Positions 26,801 through 35,205 are shown, counted from the stretch's first letter. The stretch: 44,074 bases of DNA from Chrysosporum bergii ANA360D (GCF_029891735.1 NZ_JANQDH010000048.1:1-44074), one strand, 5' to 3'. Numbers and translations: made by a program. The notes: a model not told the origin generated them from the sequence alone.

Positions 26801-28118
26801 AAGTACACTGGCTGCAAAACAATTACAAAAGATTCAAACTCAACTCAAAAAAATAAATCATCAACCCCACATAGAACCAAGTAAAGAGTTAATTTTATCA
26901 AGGAATTGGTGGGAAAGATTCTGGCTAACCATATCCGAAAAATGTCAACCAGAAGATATTAATATAGACTTATTTAATTTAGAATTTTTACACAAAATCA
27001 AAACCAGGTTTCATGCTTGGCAAAATCAACTAGTTGAAGCAGAAACTTATGTCAGGCGCTACCATGATTTTACCCAAGATTGGATTGATCGGGTTAAAAA
27101 TCCCTCAGAGCGCGATCGCAATGATTTAAAACGAATTTATTTAGATAATGCTAACGTTATTGGTATCACTTGCGTACAAGCTGCAAATTACAATTTTTCC
27201 CAGGAGTTTACAGCTTTTGATGTTGTCATCATTGATGAAGTCAGTAAATGTACTCCGCCGGAATTACTCATACCGGCTTTAAAAGCTAAAAAGTTAGTCA
27301 TGGTGGGTGATCATCGGCAATTACCCCCTATGCTTAATAGTAACACAATTGTAGAAGTTGCCCAATCACTTGGTAGTCAAAGATCAGAACTGGAATTTTT
27401 AGAAGAGTCATTATTTAAAATTCAGTTTGAATCTGCCGATGCAAGCATCAAACAAATGCTGAATATACAATATAGAATGCACCCCTTTATTATGGGAGCA
27501 ATCAACCAATTTTATCAAGGTAAACTAGAATGTGGACTTTTACAACCAGACAGCCAACGCGCCCATAATTTGACCGGGGAAATTATCCAAACACATCACC
27601 ATTTGGTTTGGGTAAAAATGCCGAGAGACAAGGAATTTGAAGAACAACGGGAAAATACTTCTTTTTCTAATCCGCATGAAATTGATATAATAGCAAGCCT
27701 ATGTCAGCAATTTGAGGACACCTGGGCGGCTAAAATAGCCAAGGGGGAAGCAAAAAAACAAATTGCAGTAATTACATTTTATAACGCACAATTGAGAAAA
27801 ATTGACGAACGTTTACAACCGCAACTTTTTCCTTCCTTGGATATTCGCACTGGTACAGTTGACAGATTCCAGGGTATGGAACGCCCTGTGGTAATTGTTA
27901 GTATGGTTCGTAATAATGATCAAGGTGATGTTGGGTTTGCCAAAAAACCAGAACGGGTAAATGTGGCTTTTTCCCGCGCCCAAGAATTACTGGTAATTGT
28001 GGGTTGTCATGATTTATTTACCCGCCAAGGGGGTAAAGTGGGAAATATGTATTTAGAAATTTCCCAAACTGTTAATATTCAAGGAGGTTTTGTTGATTTT
28101 TCTCGCTTTTTTAGCTAA
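23898..28118 (+). CDS. Large SF1 DNA/RNA helicase (COG1112, UPF1/DNA2-like)
   Basis: A 1406-aa superfamily 1 helicase. Motif I is GPPGTGKTT (360-368), motif II is DEVSK starting at D1113, then VGDHRQLPP, motif IV-like QYRMHP (1191-1196), and VDRFQGMERP with VNVAFSRA (1354-1361) as motifs V/VI. These match the UPF1/DNA2/MOV10 group. Motifs I and II are separated by about 745 residues, much of it glutamine/glutamate-rich and probably coiled coil (for instance near 870-1000). The first ~330 residues form an unrecognised N-terminal region. Its 3' end overlaps the following PLD-type gene by 26-29 bp, so the two are translationally coupled. A role in defence is inference. Confidence 0.9.
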   Translation: MPAFLNNRHSENWSYQCVRVVNRDEIPDLLGDQPCMFYVRRQGVGRNPDEEIWQLTIATDQEQLPLPAKLQSQGKTYSLRAAIREDGIGGLKILSTCKLHLSRGHADGYAVPFCLRLLPHEQHRLGIPKAALARMANVPVCGDYVPTADQLQAWKAFLQVEENIAKSRQFCVAFVDNYYGSNTRYITFEVDVNSATLDGAEENYLHLANFWERVKGCQNQGVKLSSTVPRGQPTHKIPQLGSIAKVDPQNCLIKVKLECELAEYTATELDQPPGKGFLFFDAAGDIQQVRRKKEALEQLKQGQTQNPYLGKFLFDASQARASNKTVRLQGDDLLLSSANTGQKAAVEKVLAAEDLVLIQGPPGTGKTTVIAEICYQIARRGGRTLIASQANLAVDNALSRLVHNPVIRAVRKGRAEKVGEEGQPFLEDQVIGTWLENTAADCESSLEKRLQNVEFLRELLGALPRFTDYLSREEALNEQQIQLNEERESLAATCEIQAAIHQQALNKINQVKYIKLGLDYILNNALNINWQAPELKNCLPYLQPYIEDIEGDFLNNVRQAIKCTDKLGLVCPANDAFALAVWLWENVANKITDFKVAFAYAQDAVSVMSEVAKEVLARGENYTNVHHPPIDEEELISQRENLEQTVKGWQNRLREIEYVIAAMIQWKSTAPVVLYQVVRECQQSGQVLTEEALQLPLGLLMFAGQLNLTILPSRYQINLPDWQVLYKALNYEVEGGFVDRKGRQYNFSYFLEQNFSQVPFVLSGSDRSQWRKIYEDFQNYQLLNFNQRKFLVENTQLFLLRMEQVYGGSWELNHLDSTLKYISEDLFTTILTHARQCIAQVKTQTEKNLQYFQHQLSELEKHISTHRQISGTSSQIAAANSQLEQVINSLQLLRQQPNVPDRLRALATEYLTNQSKIWEEQEKFATQVNTGLSYVSQLETLIPLITPFPVLENIKQFLDEELETIEQESTLAAKQLQKIQTQLKKINHQPHIEPSKELILSRNWWERFWLTISEKCQPEDINIDLFNLEFLHKIKTRFHAWQNQLVEAETYVRRYHDFTQDWIDRVKNPSERDRNDLKRIYLDNANVIGITCVQAANYNFSQEFTAFDVVIIDEVSKCTPPELLIPALKAKKLVMVGDHRQLPPMLNSNTIVEVAQSLGSQRSELEFLEESLFKIQFESADASIKQMLNIQYRMHPFIMGAINQFYQGKLECGLLQPDSQRAHNLTGEIIQTHHHLVWVKMPRDKEFEEQRENTSFSNPHEIDIIASLCQQFEDTWAAKIAKGEAKKQIAVITFYNAQLRKIDERLQPQLFPSLDIRTGTVDRFQGMERPVVIVSMVRNNDQGDVGFAKKPERVNVAFSRAQELLVIVGCHDLFTRQGGKVGNMYLEISQTVNIQGGFVDFSRFFS
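28081..28087 (+). promoter_or_regulatory. Strong internal ribosome binding site for the PLD gene
   Basis: AAGGAGG lies inside the 3' end of the helicase gene, 5 nt before the TTG at 28093 (2 nt before the TTG at 28090). No ATG exists nearby in frame and a TAG closes the frame at 28054, so this site fixes the start. Confidence 0.75.
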
Positions 28119-29865
28119 ACCTATTGATGAAAAACTCAAAAATTTAGCGGAGGAAATTACAGCGAAAAATACTCATTTATCGGTTTTAGCGGCTTGGGAA
28201 TTTCGCTATAGTTTACATCAAACTAATGTCAAATTATTTATTCAGGAACCCCGCGAATTTAATGTACTCGAAGAATTTATTATCCGTGCTGGAATTGAAT
28301 TTTCACCCCCACCAACAGAAGATGAATTAGCATCTATATTAGGGCTTGACCCTATATTTATCCGCAGTACCACCGCCAATTTACAAGCATTACAAACCTT
28401 ATCAACCACTTCCCCGGTGACGGTCACGGAAGCAGGGCGAGATTTTTACGCCAAGGGTTGTGTACCTCAACCTCCATACCCCAGACAAGTATACGCTGTT
28501 GCTGATGCTTTAGACGCAAAGCTGGTTTTTTCTCTTGAACCATTAAATAATGATGTGTCGTTGAATCTACCGGATTTAGCCGAATTTATCAAAGTTGGTC
28601 GTAAAATTAATGATATATCTGATTTAAGCATTGATAAGTTACAACAATATATTCAGGTGTCAGGTTTAGATTTTCATAGACCGGAATTAGGAAAAGTTGT
28701 TACTGATTGTCAAGTTTTAGGAACACCCCAAACAGTTTGGAAAAATATATTTTTGTTAGTCATCTTTGATGATGAACAAGAGCAATTGAGTATCCAAATC
28801 AGAAGCGGTAAGGAAATTCTAGCATCAGCATCAAAACGGATGGAGGTGCTGCAAAGTAAAGGTAAAATACCTTGGCAAGCTTTATGTAAATTATCAAACC
28901 CAGCCATAAATTTGGAGCGGGAAACTACTTTTCACCATAAACATACTGAAATAGAATCTAGGCTCGCGAAACTGACTAACTCTGCTGTAAAGTTACGGGA
29001 TGGAGAAATTATTCCCACTGTTGGGGAGGTTTTAAAATCTGCCCAACGCCAAATTATTATCTATTCTCCTTGGTTGACTGAAGCTGTTGTCAATCAAGAA
29101 TTTTTGAACTTGTTAAAAAAACTAGCTCAAGCTGGAGTATGGATTTTAATTGGACATGGAATTGCTCAACCACCGGCAGATGTAGAAAAAAAACTGCGTG
29201 CTATTAAAACCCCTGATGATTTACCATCTGTACAAGTTTTTTGTTTGGGAGATTCCCATGTCAAAGAAATTATGGTTGATCATCAAATTTATCTGTTTGG
29301 ATTTTATGACTGGGTTTCTTGTGGAGGGGAATATTTACCGTCGGGTGAGTCAGTTTATCAGGTGACTATTCCCGATCAAGTCGAGGAAGCGCATCAATTT
29401 ATGGCTCTTCGTTGCCACAATTATGCACAAAAACGCTGGAATATGGCTTTAGAAAACAGAAATTTTCAAGTTGCTGTAGATTGTTTGTGTTTATGGGCGG
29501 GGCTGGGTATGCAAGATATTACACTCAGGGAGATACAGGAAAACAACTGGCTAGAACTTCTCCCAGTGTGGCTGAATGTTTTACTTCCAGATGTGAAATC
29601 AAATAATTTACCTGATGATTCTGTAATTTTGTTAGATGCACTTGCTTTGCTGAATCAGTTTTCCGGGGAGGAAACTTTTATCAAATCATTGCAGCAGGAA
29701 TGGCGTAAGGTGATCAGCGCCATGGCATCTCATCAACCGGAAACTGCTCTAAGCCTACTTAGTGAGCAAGTGTGGGCGCAATTTATCCGTCTCAATATTG
29801 CTCAGGAGAATGATTCACCCCATGAATTTATTAAGTCCCAGACTTCTCCACCCAGGAAAAGGTAA
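28093..29865 (+). CDS. PLD-type phosphodiesterase/nuclease-like protein with winged helix
   Basis: A 590-aa soluble protein. Residues about 50-125 (PTEDELASILGLDPIFIRS ... TVTEAGRDFY) look like a winged helix. Around 320-430 there is a phospholipase D-like fold: QRQIIIYSPWLTE, then HVKEIMVD with H389, K391 and D396 followed six residues later by GF, which fits the H-x-K-x4-D-x6-G HKD motif. Only one HKD motif is seen, so an active enzyme would be a dimer. The C-terminal ~150 residues are helical and unassigned. TTG start with AAGGAGG inside the helicase gene. Helicase plus PLD nuclease is the composition of Mokosh-type defence systems, but no kinase domain is seen. Confidence 0.75.
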   Translation: MIFLAFLAKPIDEKLKNLAEEITAKNTHLSVLAAWEFRYSLHQTNVKLFIQEPREFNVLEEFIIRAGIEFSPPPTEDELASILGLDPIFIRSTTANLQALQTLSTTSPVTVTEAGRDFYAKGCVPQPPYPRQVYAVADALDAKLVFSLEPLNNDVSLNLPDLAEFIKVGRKINDISDLSIDKLQQYIQVSGLDFHRPELGKVVTDCQVLGTPQTVWKNIFLLVIFDDEQEQLSIQIRSGKEILASASKRMEVLQSKGKIPWQALCKLSNPAINLERETTFHHKHTEIESRLAKLTNSAVKLRDGEIIPTVGEVLKSAQRQIIIYSPWLTEAVVNQEFLNLLKKLAQAGVWILIGHGIAQPPADVEKKLRAIKTPDDLPSVQVFCLGDSHVKEIMVDHQIYLFGFYDWVSCGGEYLPSGESVYQVTIPDQVEEAHQFMALRCHNYAQKRWNMALENRNFQVAVDCLCLWAGLGMQDITLREIQENNWLELLPVWLNVLLPDVKSNNLPDDSVILLDALALLNQFSGEETFIKSLQQEWRKVISAMASHQPETALSLLSEQVWAQFIRLNIAQENDSPHEFIKSQTSPPRKR

Positions 29866-29926
29866 GGGAAAAATCAGGGTAGAAAATCTCAGGGTTACGG
29901 TTCCCTGTTAATGATGTACATGATTA

Positions 29927-29952
29927 ACAAGCAGGATGCTTGTGTTACAAGA
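29927..29952 (+). repeat. Dispersed 17-nt hairpin repeat, copy 2
   Basis: ACAAGCA-GGA-TGCTTGT (29927-29943) followed by GTTACAAGA. Compared with copies 1 and 3, three stem pairs have changed together and pairing is kept; the tail ACAAGA is shared with copy 1. It lies 61 bp after the PLD gene. Confidence 0.65.
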
Positions 29953-30060
29953 CGATCATTTACATTTCAATAATTGCGAATTTTAAGTTAACTTAAATGT
30001 AGATGCAGAAATTCGTTTAATTCGATACAGTTTTACCAGAGGAGAGGCGAGGGGAACAAA

Positions 30061-31200
30061 GTGGTTCTATTAAAAGGCTTTGAGATTGAGATGTACACAG
30101 GTACGCCTCAAGGTGAAATAGTCGGTCTCTCCGACAAAATTGTGGCTGGTTTGCATGGGTTTGTCCGGGAACCTGACAGTCGCAATGTGGAATATACAAC
30201 CCAACCATTGAATAATTATGAAAATTTATTGTGCGCTTTGCTGCTTCCCCGGCGCAAGTTACGCCGCTATTTGGAAAGTTTGGGCAATTACACTTTAATT
30301 CCTGGTAGTACTTTGTCTTTGGGTGGAAGCGATCGCTTTTTTCGTTCTGACCCGAATAATCCTTATCATGAGTACATAGAAAATACCTATGGTACAAAAG
30401 TGGTTACAGCCAGTGTTCATATTAATATTGGTATTAGTGACCCAGAGGTATTAATGCGGGCTTGTCGCCTGATTCGTGTAGAAGCGCCTTTATTCCTGGC
30501 CTTGAGCGCCTCATCCCCCTTCCTGGATAGCCAGGCTACTGGTTATCATTCCACCCGCTGGGCTGTGTTTCCCCAAACCCCCGATGGTGTGCCGCTATTT
30601 ACCAGCCACGCCCATCATATTCAATGGGTAGAAGCACAAATGGCTGCTGGAACTATGCAAAATGTGCGGCATTTGTGGACTTCAGTCCGACCAAATGGCG
30701 ATGGCCGTCCTTATGACCTTAATCGCTTAGAATTACGAATTTGTGACTTGGTTACTGATCCCATTGCTTTATTAGCAATTACCGCTTTACTGGAAGCCCG
30801 TTTGTTGCAGTTGATGGCTAACCCCAACCTTGACCCGTTAATTCAAAGTAGCTTTTCTCCTGAAGAATTGATTGCAGTCACCGCTAGTAATGAAGCAGCC
30901 GTAGCCACTGCTAGTCTTGATGCTCAGTTGCAGCACTGGGAAGATGGCAGATTCATCTCTGCCAGAGATTGGATTACTGAACTATATCAAGAAGTTTGGG
31001 CGATAGCTAAACAACATGGTTTTAACTGTTTCCTTTCCCCTTTACAGAAAATTATCCTGGCAGGTAACGAAGCCCAACAGTGGTTACAATTGTACTCAGT
31101 CGGTTTTGACTCTCAGCGTGTCCTCACTCAAGCAATTGTTGCCACTGAGGAACGAGAAGTTGAACTAGAAAACAAATTGTGTTCGCCTCTAGTAGCTTAA
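30061..31200 (+). CDS. gshA: Glutamate-cysteine ligase, cyanobacterial type
   Basis: Makes gamma-glutamylcysteine, the first and limiting step of glutathione synthesis. The 379-aa protein opens with LLKGFEIEMYTGTPQGEIVG and shows PDSRNVEYTTQPLNNYE, SVHINIGISDP and RPYDLNRLELRICDLVTDP, all features of the cyanobacterial GshA group, which is distinct from the E. coli enzyme. Start is GTG at 30061 with AGGGG six nt upstream (30050-30054). No gshB is adjacent. trmL follows after 145 bp on the same strand. Confidence 0.95.
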   Translation: MVLLKGFEIEMYTGTPQGEIVGLSDKIVAGLHGFVREPDSRNVEYTTQPLNNYENLLCALLLPRRKLRRYLESLGNYTLIPGSTLSLGGSDRFFRSDPNNPYHEYIENTYGTKVVTASVHINIGISDPEVLMRACRLIRVEAPLFLALSASSPFLDSQATGYHSTRWAVFPQTPDGVPLFTSHAHHIQWVEAQMAAGTMQNVRHLWTSVRPNGDGRPYDLNRLELRICDLVTDPIALLAITALLEARLLQLMANPNLDPLIQSSFSPEELIAVTASNEAAVATASLDAQLQHWEDGRFISARDWITELYQEVWAIAKQHGFNCFLSPLQKIILAGNEAQQWLQLYSVGFDSQRVLTQAIVATEEREVELENKLCSPLVA

Positions 31201-31345
31201 ATCTTCTGTCTTGGTTTCAAAGGTAGATTTGGCGAGAGAAACCCGAAACCACAAAATTATTTATTTTCTCTCCCCAAACTTTCTTGTTGCTTATAGTCTG
31301 AGTGTTAGTTGAGATTGATTAGTATAAGTATTAGTATCCCAGACA

Positions 31346-31807
31346 ATGCCCCAGGTCGTTTTAGTTCATCCACAAATCCCCCCAAACACAGGCAATATTG
31401 CCCGTACTTGTGCAGCTACGGGTACAGAATTACATCTAGTGGCTCCTTTAGGGTTTGAAATAAGCGATCGCTACCTCAAAAGAGCAGGGTTAGATTATTG
31501 GCCTTATGTCAAACTCTACTATCACGAATCCTTAGAAGCCTTTAAAGCCACACATCGGGAACGTGGCGGTAGATGCTTGGGCTTCACAGTCAGGGGGAAT
31601 TTTAATTACATTGATTTTCAATTTAAAGCCAATGATTGGTTGCTTTTTGGTAGCGAAACTAGTGGCTTACCATCTACAATTTTGTCAGATTGTGACGCTA
31701 AACTTTACATTCCCATGGCTGAGTCTGGTGTTCGCAGCTTAAATCTTTCGGTCAGTGTAGCCGTAAGCTTGTTTGAAGCCCGTCGTCAGTTGGGTTATTT
31801 ACAGTAA
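31346..31807 (+). CDS. trmL: tRNA (cytidine/uridine-34-2'-O)-methyltransferase TrmL
   Basis: A compact 153-aa SPOUT methyltransferase that modifies the wobble ribose of certain leucine tRNAs. It has the TrmL pattern: VLVHPQIPPNTGNIARTCAA at the N-terminus, LLFGSETSGLP in the knot, and IPMAESGVRSLNLSVSVAVSLFE as the SAM-binding trefoil knot. It is complete and lacks the extra RNA-binding domain of larger SpoU members, as expected. Confidence 0.95.
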   Translation: MPQVVLVHPQIPPNTGNIARTCAATGTELHLVAPLGFEISDRYLKRAGLDYWPYVKLYYHESLEAFKATHRERGGRCLGFTVRGNFNYIDFQFKANDWLLFGSETSGLPSTILSDCDAKLYIPMAESGVRSLNLSVSVAVSLFEARRQLGYLQ

Positions 31808-32351
31808 AAATACTTAATAATTTTCCCCACCAGTAGGAATATGGGAATGCTGTTTGATTTTTGAAAAAAAGTCCGTAAACATTGCCCTGAAAAATAATTT
31901 TTTCGGCAAAACATAAGTAATAATACTAAAATAATTTGTAATAAATAAGCATTTTCCCGCAAGTTTAGTGATAAATACTCGCCAAAATCGGGAGAGAAAA
32001 ATATTTTATTGAATAAGTGATTTCCGTGAGGACAAAAGTAATGAGAAATTTGTACTGTTGATTCTTAGCGATCAATCAACTTAAACTCTCATGTTGATAA
32101 GGCGGATCGAATAGAAAAACCTTGAATATATCTACAACACAGGGCAGAGCCGATGGGCAGAAATCAGAACCATTATCTTGCAACGCCCACAAAGGGCTTT
32201 CTGAATATATAATTATTGTTCAGTCCTAGTAAGCGTAGTCAAAAAGGTGAAGATAACTGTCAAAAGCAAAAGTTCTATGGTGTGTAGGAGTCAAGCGGAC
32301 AAGTCAGCACAGCAATTTTTAAGGTTTGCTAATGAGTCTGAACTTGTCTAA

Positions 32352-32390
32352 ATCAGAGAAGCAAGTTAATCTTGCTTAAATATCTCTGAT
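32352..32390 (+). promoter_or_regulatory. Long hairpin in the leader of the M23 peptidase gene
   Basis: Outer stem ATCAGAGA / TCTCTGAT (8 bp) and inner stem AGCAAG / CTTGCT (6 bp, loop TTAAT) are both perfect, separated on the 3' side by a TAAATA bulge. It lies 104 nt before the proposed TTG start. It has no T-run, so a terminator is unlikely; an RNA-stability or regulatory element is possible. Confidence 0.5.
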
Positions 32391-32482
32391 GAAGGTGATC
32401 TTGGTCTATCATTCAATGTGATTTAAATCATGGAGTAGTATCCGACTGAAAAATCGAGATCAGTTAAGTGAAGCGTGATCAT

Positions 32483-32488
32483 AGGAGG
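32483..32488 (+). promoter_or_regulatory. Ribosome binding site deciding the M23 peptidase start
   Basis: AGGAGG stands 6 nt before TTG at 32495. It lies inside the frame if the GTG at 32468 is used, which argues for the TTG. Confidence 0.65.
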
Positions 32489-32494
32489 TCATCT

Positions 32495-34936
32495 TTGAAA
32501 CGAGCATTGAAAAAAAGAGAAAAAGCTGTGCTGAAAAATACCTTGAATAATGATGATGCCCCGGTGGAACACTTAGAACAACCAAACGTAGTTAATCCTA
32601 GGGTTAACCGTCGGGTGGGGACACAAGCTGCAATGATTGGTTTAGCGATATCAATGGGAACAACCAGCCTTTTGATAACTCGACAAAGCGATCAGGCTCA
32701 AGGAGCAGCTCCTCTGGGTAGCCAAAAGGCAACTTCAACAATTCCTGCTGGTTCTAACACGACAGTGAAATTTGCTCCCACAAAGTTGACAGAAAATCCT
32801 GTCATCCTGCAACCAACAGCAATTTCACAATTACCTGAGCTTGAAACTAAATGGCAGGTTCCTGTTAGTGGGGTACAATCCGACACCAAGGGATCTGAGA
32901 AAACTTCCTTCAATTCACAACTACCAGTATCACAGGAATTGTCAGGAGGAATTACAGCCCATGAGACAGTACCAGAACTGTCTAGTACGGTTACTACCCC
33001 AACCGAGGAAGCAACTGTAAATTTAACAGGCGAACAGCAACCAAAGGTACTGGAAAACCCAGAAGCCAATGGTGAAATGAATGCTCAACTAAAAGCGCAG
33101 CAAACATTTGCCATAAGTCGCTTACAGGAAAAATCGAACCGTTTAAGAAACAGTCTGGCGGAGTTGCGGTCTGAGGAGACCCAAATATCATCAAAAACTG
33201 ACATAGCTTCCACACAGCCGAAAACAACAGAAAAAGGAGCAGAAATCGGCTCTAAAACGGCTAATGACAAGGATGAAAATTTAGTATCGAGGTTCAAACA
33301 ACAAAGTGACTCCAACCGGGAAGCTATAACCATACCTGTACCAGCAGCACGGGAAGTTGTAGGGTTATCCGGTAACGGCAGTTATCAAGTAAAACCAGGG
33401 GACACACTGGCGGCGATCGCTCTGAGACATAATATTTCCATTTCGGAAATAGTCCAAGCAAATAATCTGAGCAATCCGGATCAACTCAAAGTTAATCAAC
33501 AACTGATTATTCCTATTACTCAGGGTAACGGTTCTAGAGCTATTTCGATACCAGTAGTAGTTGCTGCCAATAGGGCTTATTCTAGTAGTACCCCTCAGCT
33601 AAACAACTACACCACCAACAATGCTGGCATTCAAGTGAGTCTACCTGCTGCTTCATCACAGTTACCAGTGACTGCTAATAACCAGATACAGGTAAAAACT
33701 GCAACAACCATAGAAACAGAATCTATTAATGCCAATACTCAAGGTCTAGGTGGTGATACAGCAGTACCAACAATATTTGCCGAAATGCAGCAGGCTCAAA
33801 AATCTGCTGAACAAACGGTAGGTACAAAAAATAATCAAGGTCTCCGTTCCTTACGGGCTGATATCCAGAGATTAAGGGAGAAATTCAATAACCAGGAATC
33901 AGCCAACGAACCTGAACCAACTGCTGCGCCCATTACGGTTGCTCAAACAAATAGCCTACAAGCAGAAATCAAAAAATTACAAGAAAAATACCGCAACCAG
34001 GAATCTGGAAATGCAGTTGTACCAGTAGCTACTAAACCAGAACCAGAAGCAACCGTCCCCAGTCCCATTGCTCAAATCAATAGCCCAGAGGCAGAAATCC
34101 AGAGACTACGGGAGCAGTATCGCCAACAAAAATATGGCGACGCAATCAAGCCAGCAACTAATGACACTGAGAAAGCTCCCATAGCCATTCCTGTGGTTAA
34201 ACCAAATCTAGCCTCAGCTTCTCAACCTACCGGGGTACGAAACAATCGCTCAATTCCTATTGATGTTCCTAGGCTGAATCTACCCAACTATGGCAGTCAA
34301 TCTGCTAATTCCCAAACCCGTACTTTTAGTACCAACGAGCCAATCAATCCAGAGTTTTTCTCTAACCGCAATCGCTCTGGGCAGGAAATAGCAGCATCTT
34401 CTAGTGATGCTGGTATCTCTGATACTCTAGGAAACTTACGGGGAACTAGGGTAACTCCACAATTACGGCAACAGTTACCGCCTTTGGCCGCAGTCCAGCA
34501 ATACTTGCCCCAACCCATTGATGCCACTACACCACCCCCTGCAACCGCTTCAACAAGCTACATATGGCCGGCAAAAGGTGTACTCACCTCCGGCTATGGT
34601 AGACGCTGGGGAAGAATGCACAGGGGTATTGACATTGCTAACGCCACTGGTACGCCAATTTATGCTGCTGCTGACGGTGTGGTGGAAAAATCCGGCTGGA
34701 ACAGAGGTGGTTACGGTATCCTAGTGGATATTCGCCACGATGATGGCAGTCTGAGCCGCTATGCTCACAATAGCCGCACTTTAGTGCGAGCAGGTGAACG
34801 TGTCACCCAAGGGCAACAAATCGCTCACATGGGTAGCACTGGTTTTAGCACCGGACCCCACACCCACTTTGAAATCCACCCACCAGGCAAAGGAGCAAAA
34901 GACCCCATAGCTTTTTTACCTAGGGAACGTAACTAA
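32495..34936 (+). CDS. LysM and M23 (LytM-type) peptidoglycan endopeptidase
   Basis: A cell-envelope protein of 813 aa (TTG start; 822 aa if GTG 32468 is used). A basic N-terminus (KRALKKREKAV) is followed by a membrane anchor near residues 45-65 (AAMIGLAISMGTTSLLI). A LysM domain lies around 290-340 (YQVKPGDTLAAIALRHN). Three related coiled-coil units of about 17 residues (for example LRADIQRLREKFNNQES) are spread over 450-550. The C-terminal M23 domain has metal ligands H709 and D713 in HRGID and H789-T-H791. It probably cleaves stem-peptide cross-links or, like NlpD-type proteins, supports cell separation. Confidence 0.92.
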   Translation: MKRALKKREKAVLKNTLNNDDAPVEHLEQPNVVNPRVNRRVGTQAAMIGLAISMGTTSLLITRQSDQAQGAAPLGSQKATSTIPAGSNTTVKFAPTKLTENPVILQPTAISQLPELETKWQVPVSGVQSDTKGSEKTSFNSQLPVSQELSGGITAHETVPELSSTVTTPTEEATVNLTGEQQPKVLENPEANGEMNAQLKAQQTFAISRLQEKSNRLRNSLAELRSEETQISSKTDIASTQPKTTEKGAEIGSKTANDKDENLVSRFKQQSDSNREAITIPVPAAREVVGLSGNGSYQVKPGDTLAAIALRHNISISEIVQANNLSNPDQLKVNQQLIIPITQGNGSRAISIPVVVAANRAYSSSTPQLNNYTTNNAGIQVSLPAASSQLPVTANNQIQVKTATTIETESINANTQGLGGDTAVPTIFAEMQQAQKSAEQTVGTKNNQGLRSLRADIQRLREKFNNQESANEPEPTAAPITVAQTNSLQAEIKKLQEKYRNQESGNAVVPVATKPEPEATVPSPIAQINSPEAEIQRLREQYRQQKYGDAIKPATNDTEKAPIAIPVVKPNLASASQPTGVRNNRSIPIDVPRLNLPNYGSQSANSQTRTFSTNEPINPEFFSNRNRSGQEIAASSSDAGISDTLGNLRGTRVTPQLRQQLPPLAAVQQYLPQPIDATTPPPATASTSYIWPAKGVLTSGYGRRWGRMHRGIDIANATGTPIYAAADGVVEKSGWNRGGYGILVDIRHDDGSLSRYAHNSRTLVRAGERVTQGQQIAHMGSTGFSTGPHTHFEIHPPGKGAKDPIAFLPRERN

Positions 34937-34961
34937 AAAATCACCTAACAGTGTTTTATTT

Positions 34962-34984
34962 AAGGGAGGTAAACTCCCTTTTTT
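34962..34984 (+). terminator. Rho-independent terminator after the M23 peptidase gene
   Basis: Stem AAGGGAG / CTCCCTT (7 bp) with loop GTAAA, followed directly by a run of T residues. 25 bp after the stop codon. Confidence 0.8.
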
Positions 34985-35055
34985 AATGAATTAAGGTATG
35001 AATTTGTATCACGCAGAAACCCAGGGAGTGAGAGTTTGAGTGAAGGGAGGATATT

Positions 35056-35205
35056 TTGCGATCGCTGATGAACTTTAGCCAGTTTTCCGTATTTTTGCGG
35101 GGATTATGTGGCTGGGAAGCGATGAAGGCTCTAACAGATAGGGAATTAGTGAGGTTTATGTTTTTCCATGAGTGTACAGGCTTGTCTATTAAACTATCAA
35201 CTTAG
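35056..35205 (+). CDS. Candidate small protein, 49 aa
   Basis: A short frame starting at TTG 35056 with AGGGAGG (35044-35050) 5 nt upstream; an in-frame ATG at 35068 gives 45 aa. The product (core FSVFLRGLCGWEAMKALTD then RELVRFMFFHECTGLS) has no Lys/Asp runs typical of chance frames and could be a folded helical protein with two cysteines. I do not recognise it. It lies between a terminator and the pentapeptide gene, on the same strand. Confidence 0.4.
   Translation: MRSLMNFSQFSVFLRGLCGWEAMKALTDRELVRFMFFHECTGLSIKLST

Larger units (their letters stand above)
31808..32494 (+). other. Long leader / intergenic region upstream of the M23 peptidase gene
   Basis: A 687-bp gap with no convincing ORF. 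The 3' part contains a long two-part hairpin (32352-32390). Earlier there is an ATCAAC / GTTGAT inverted repeat (about 32075-32098). No ydaO (c-di-AMP) or cobalamin riboswitch consensus was recognised, although such leaders sometimes precede cell-wall peptidase genes. Without a visible promoter, the transcript start is unknown. Confidence 0.45.

Noticed and set aside
31990-32467. c-di-AMP (ydaO) or cobalamin riboswitch before the M23 peptidase
   Set aside because: Neither the conserved ydaO blocks nor a B12 box (GCCACTG) could be found.
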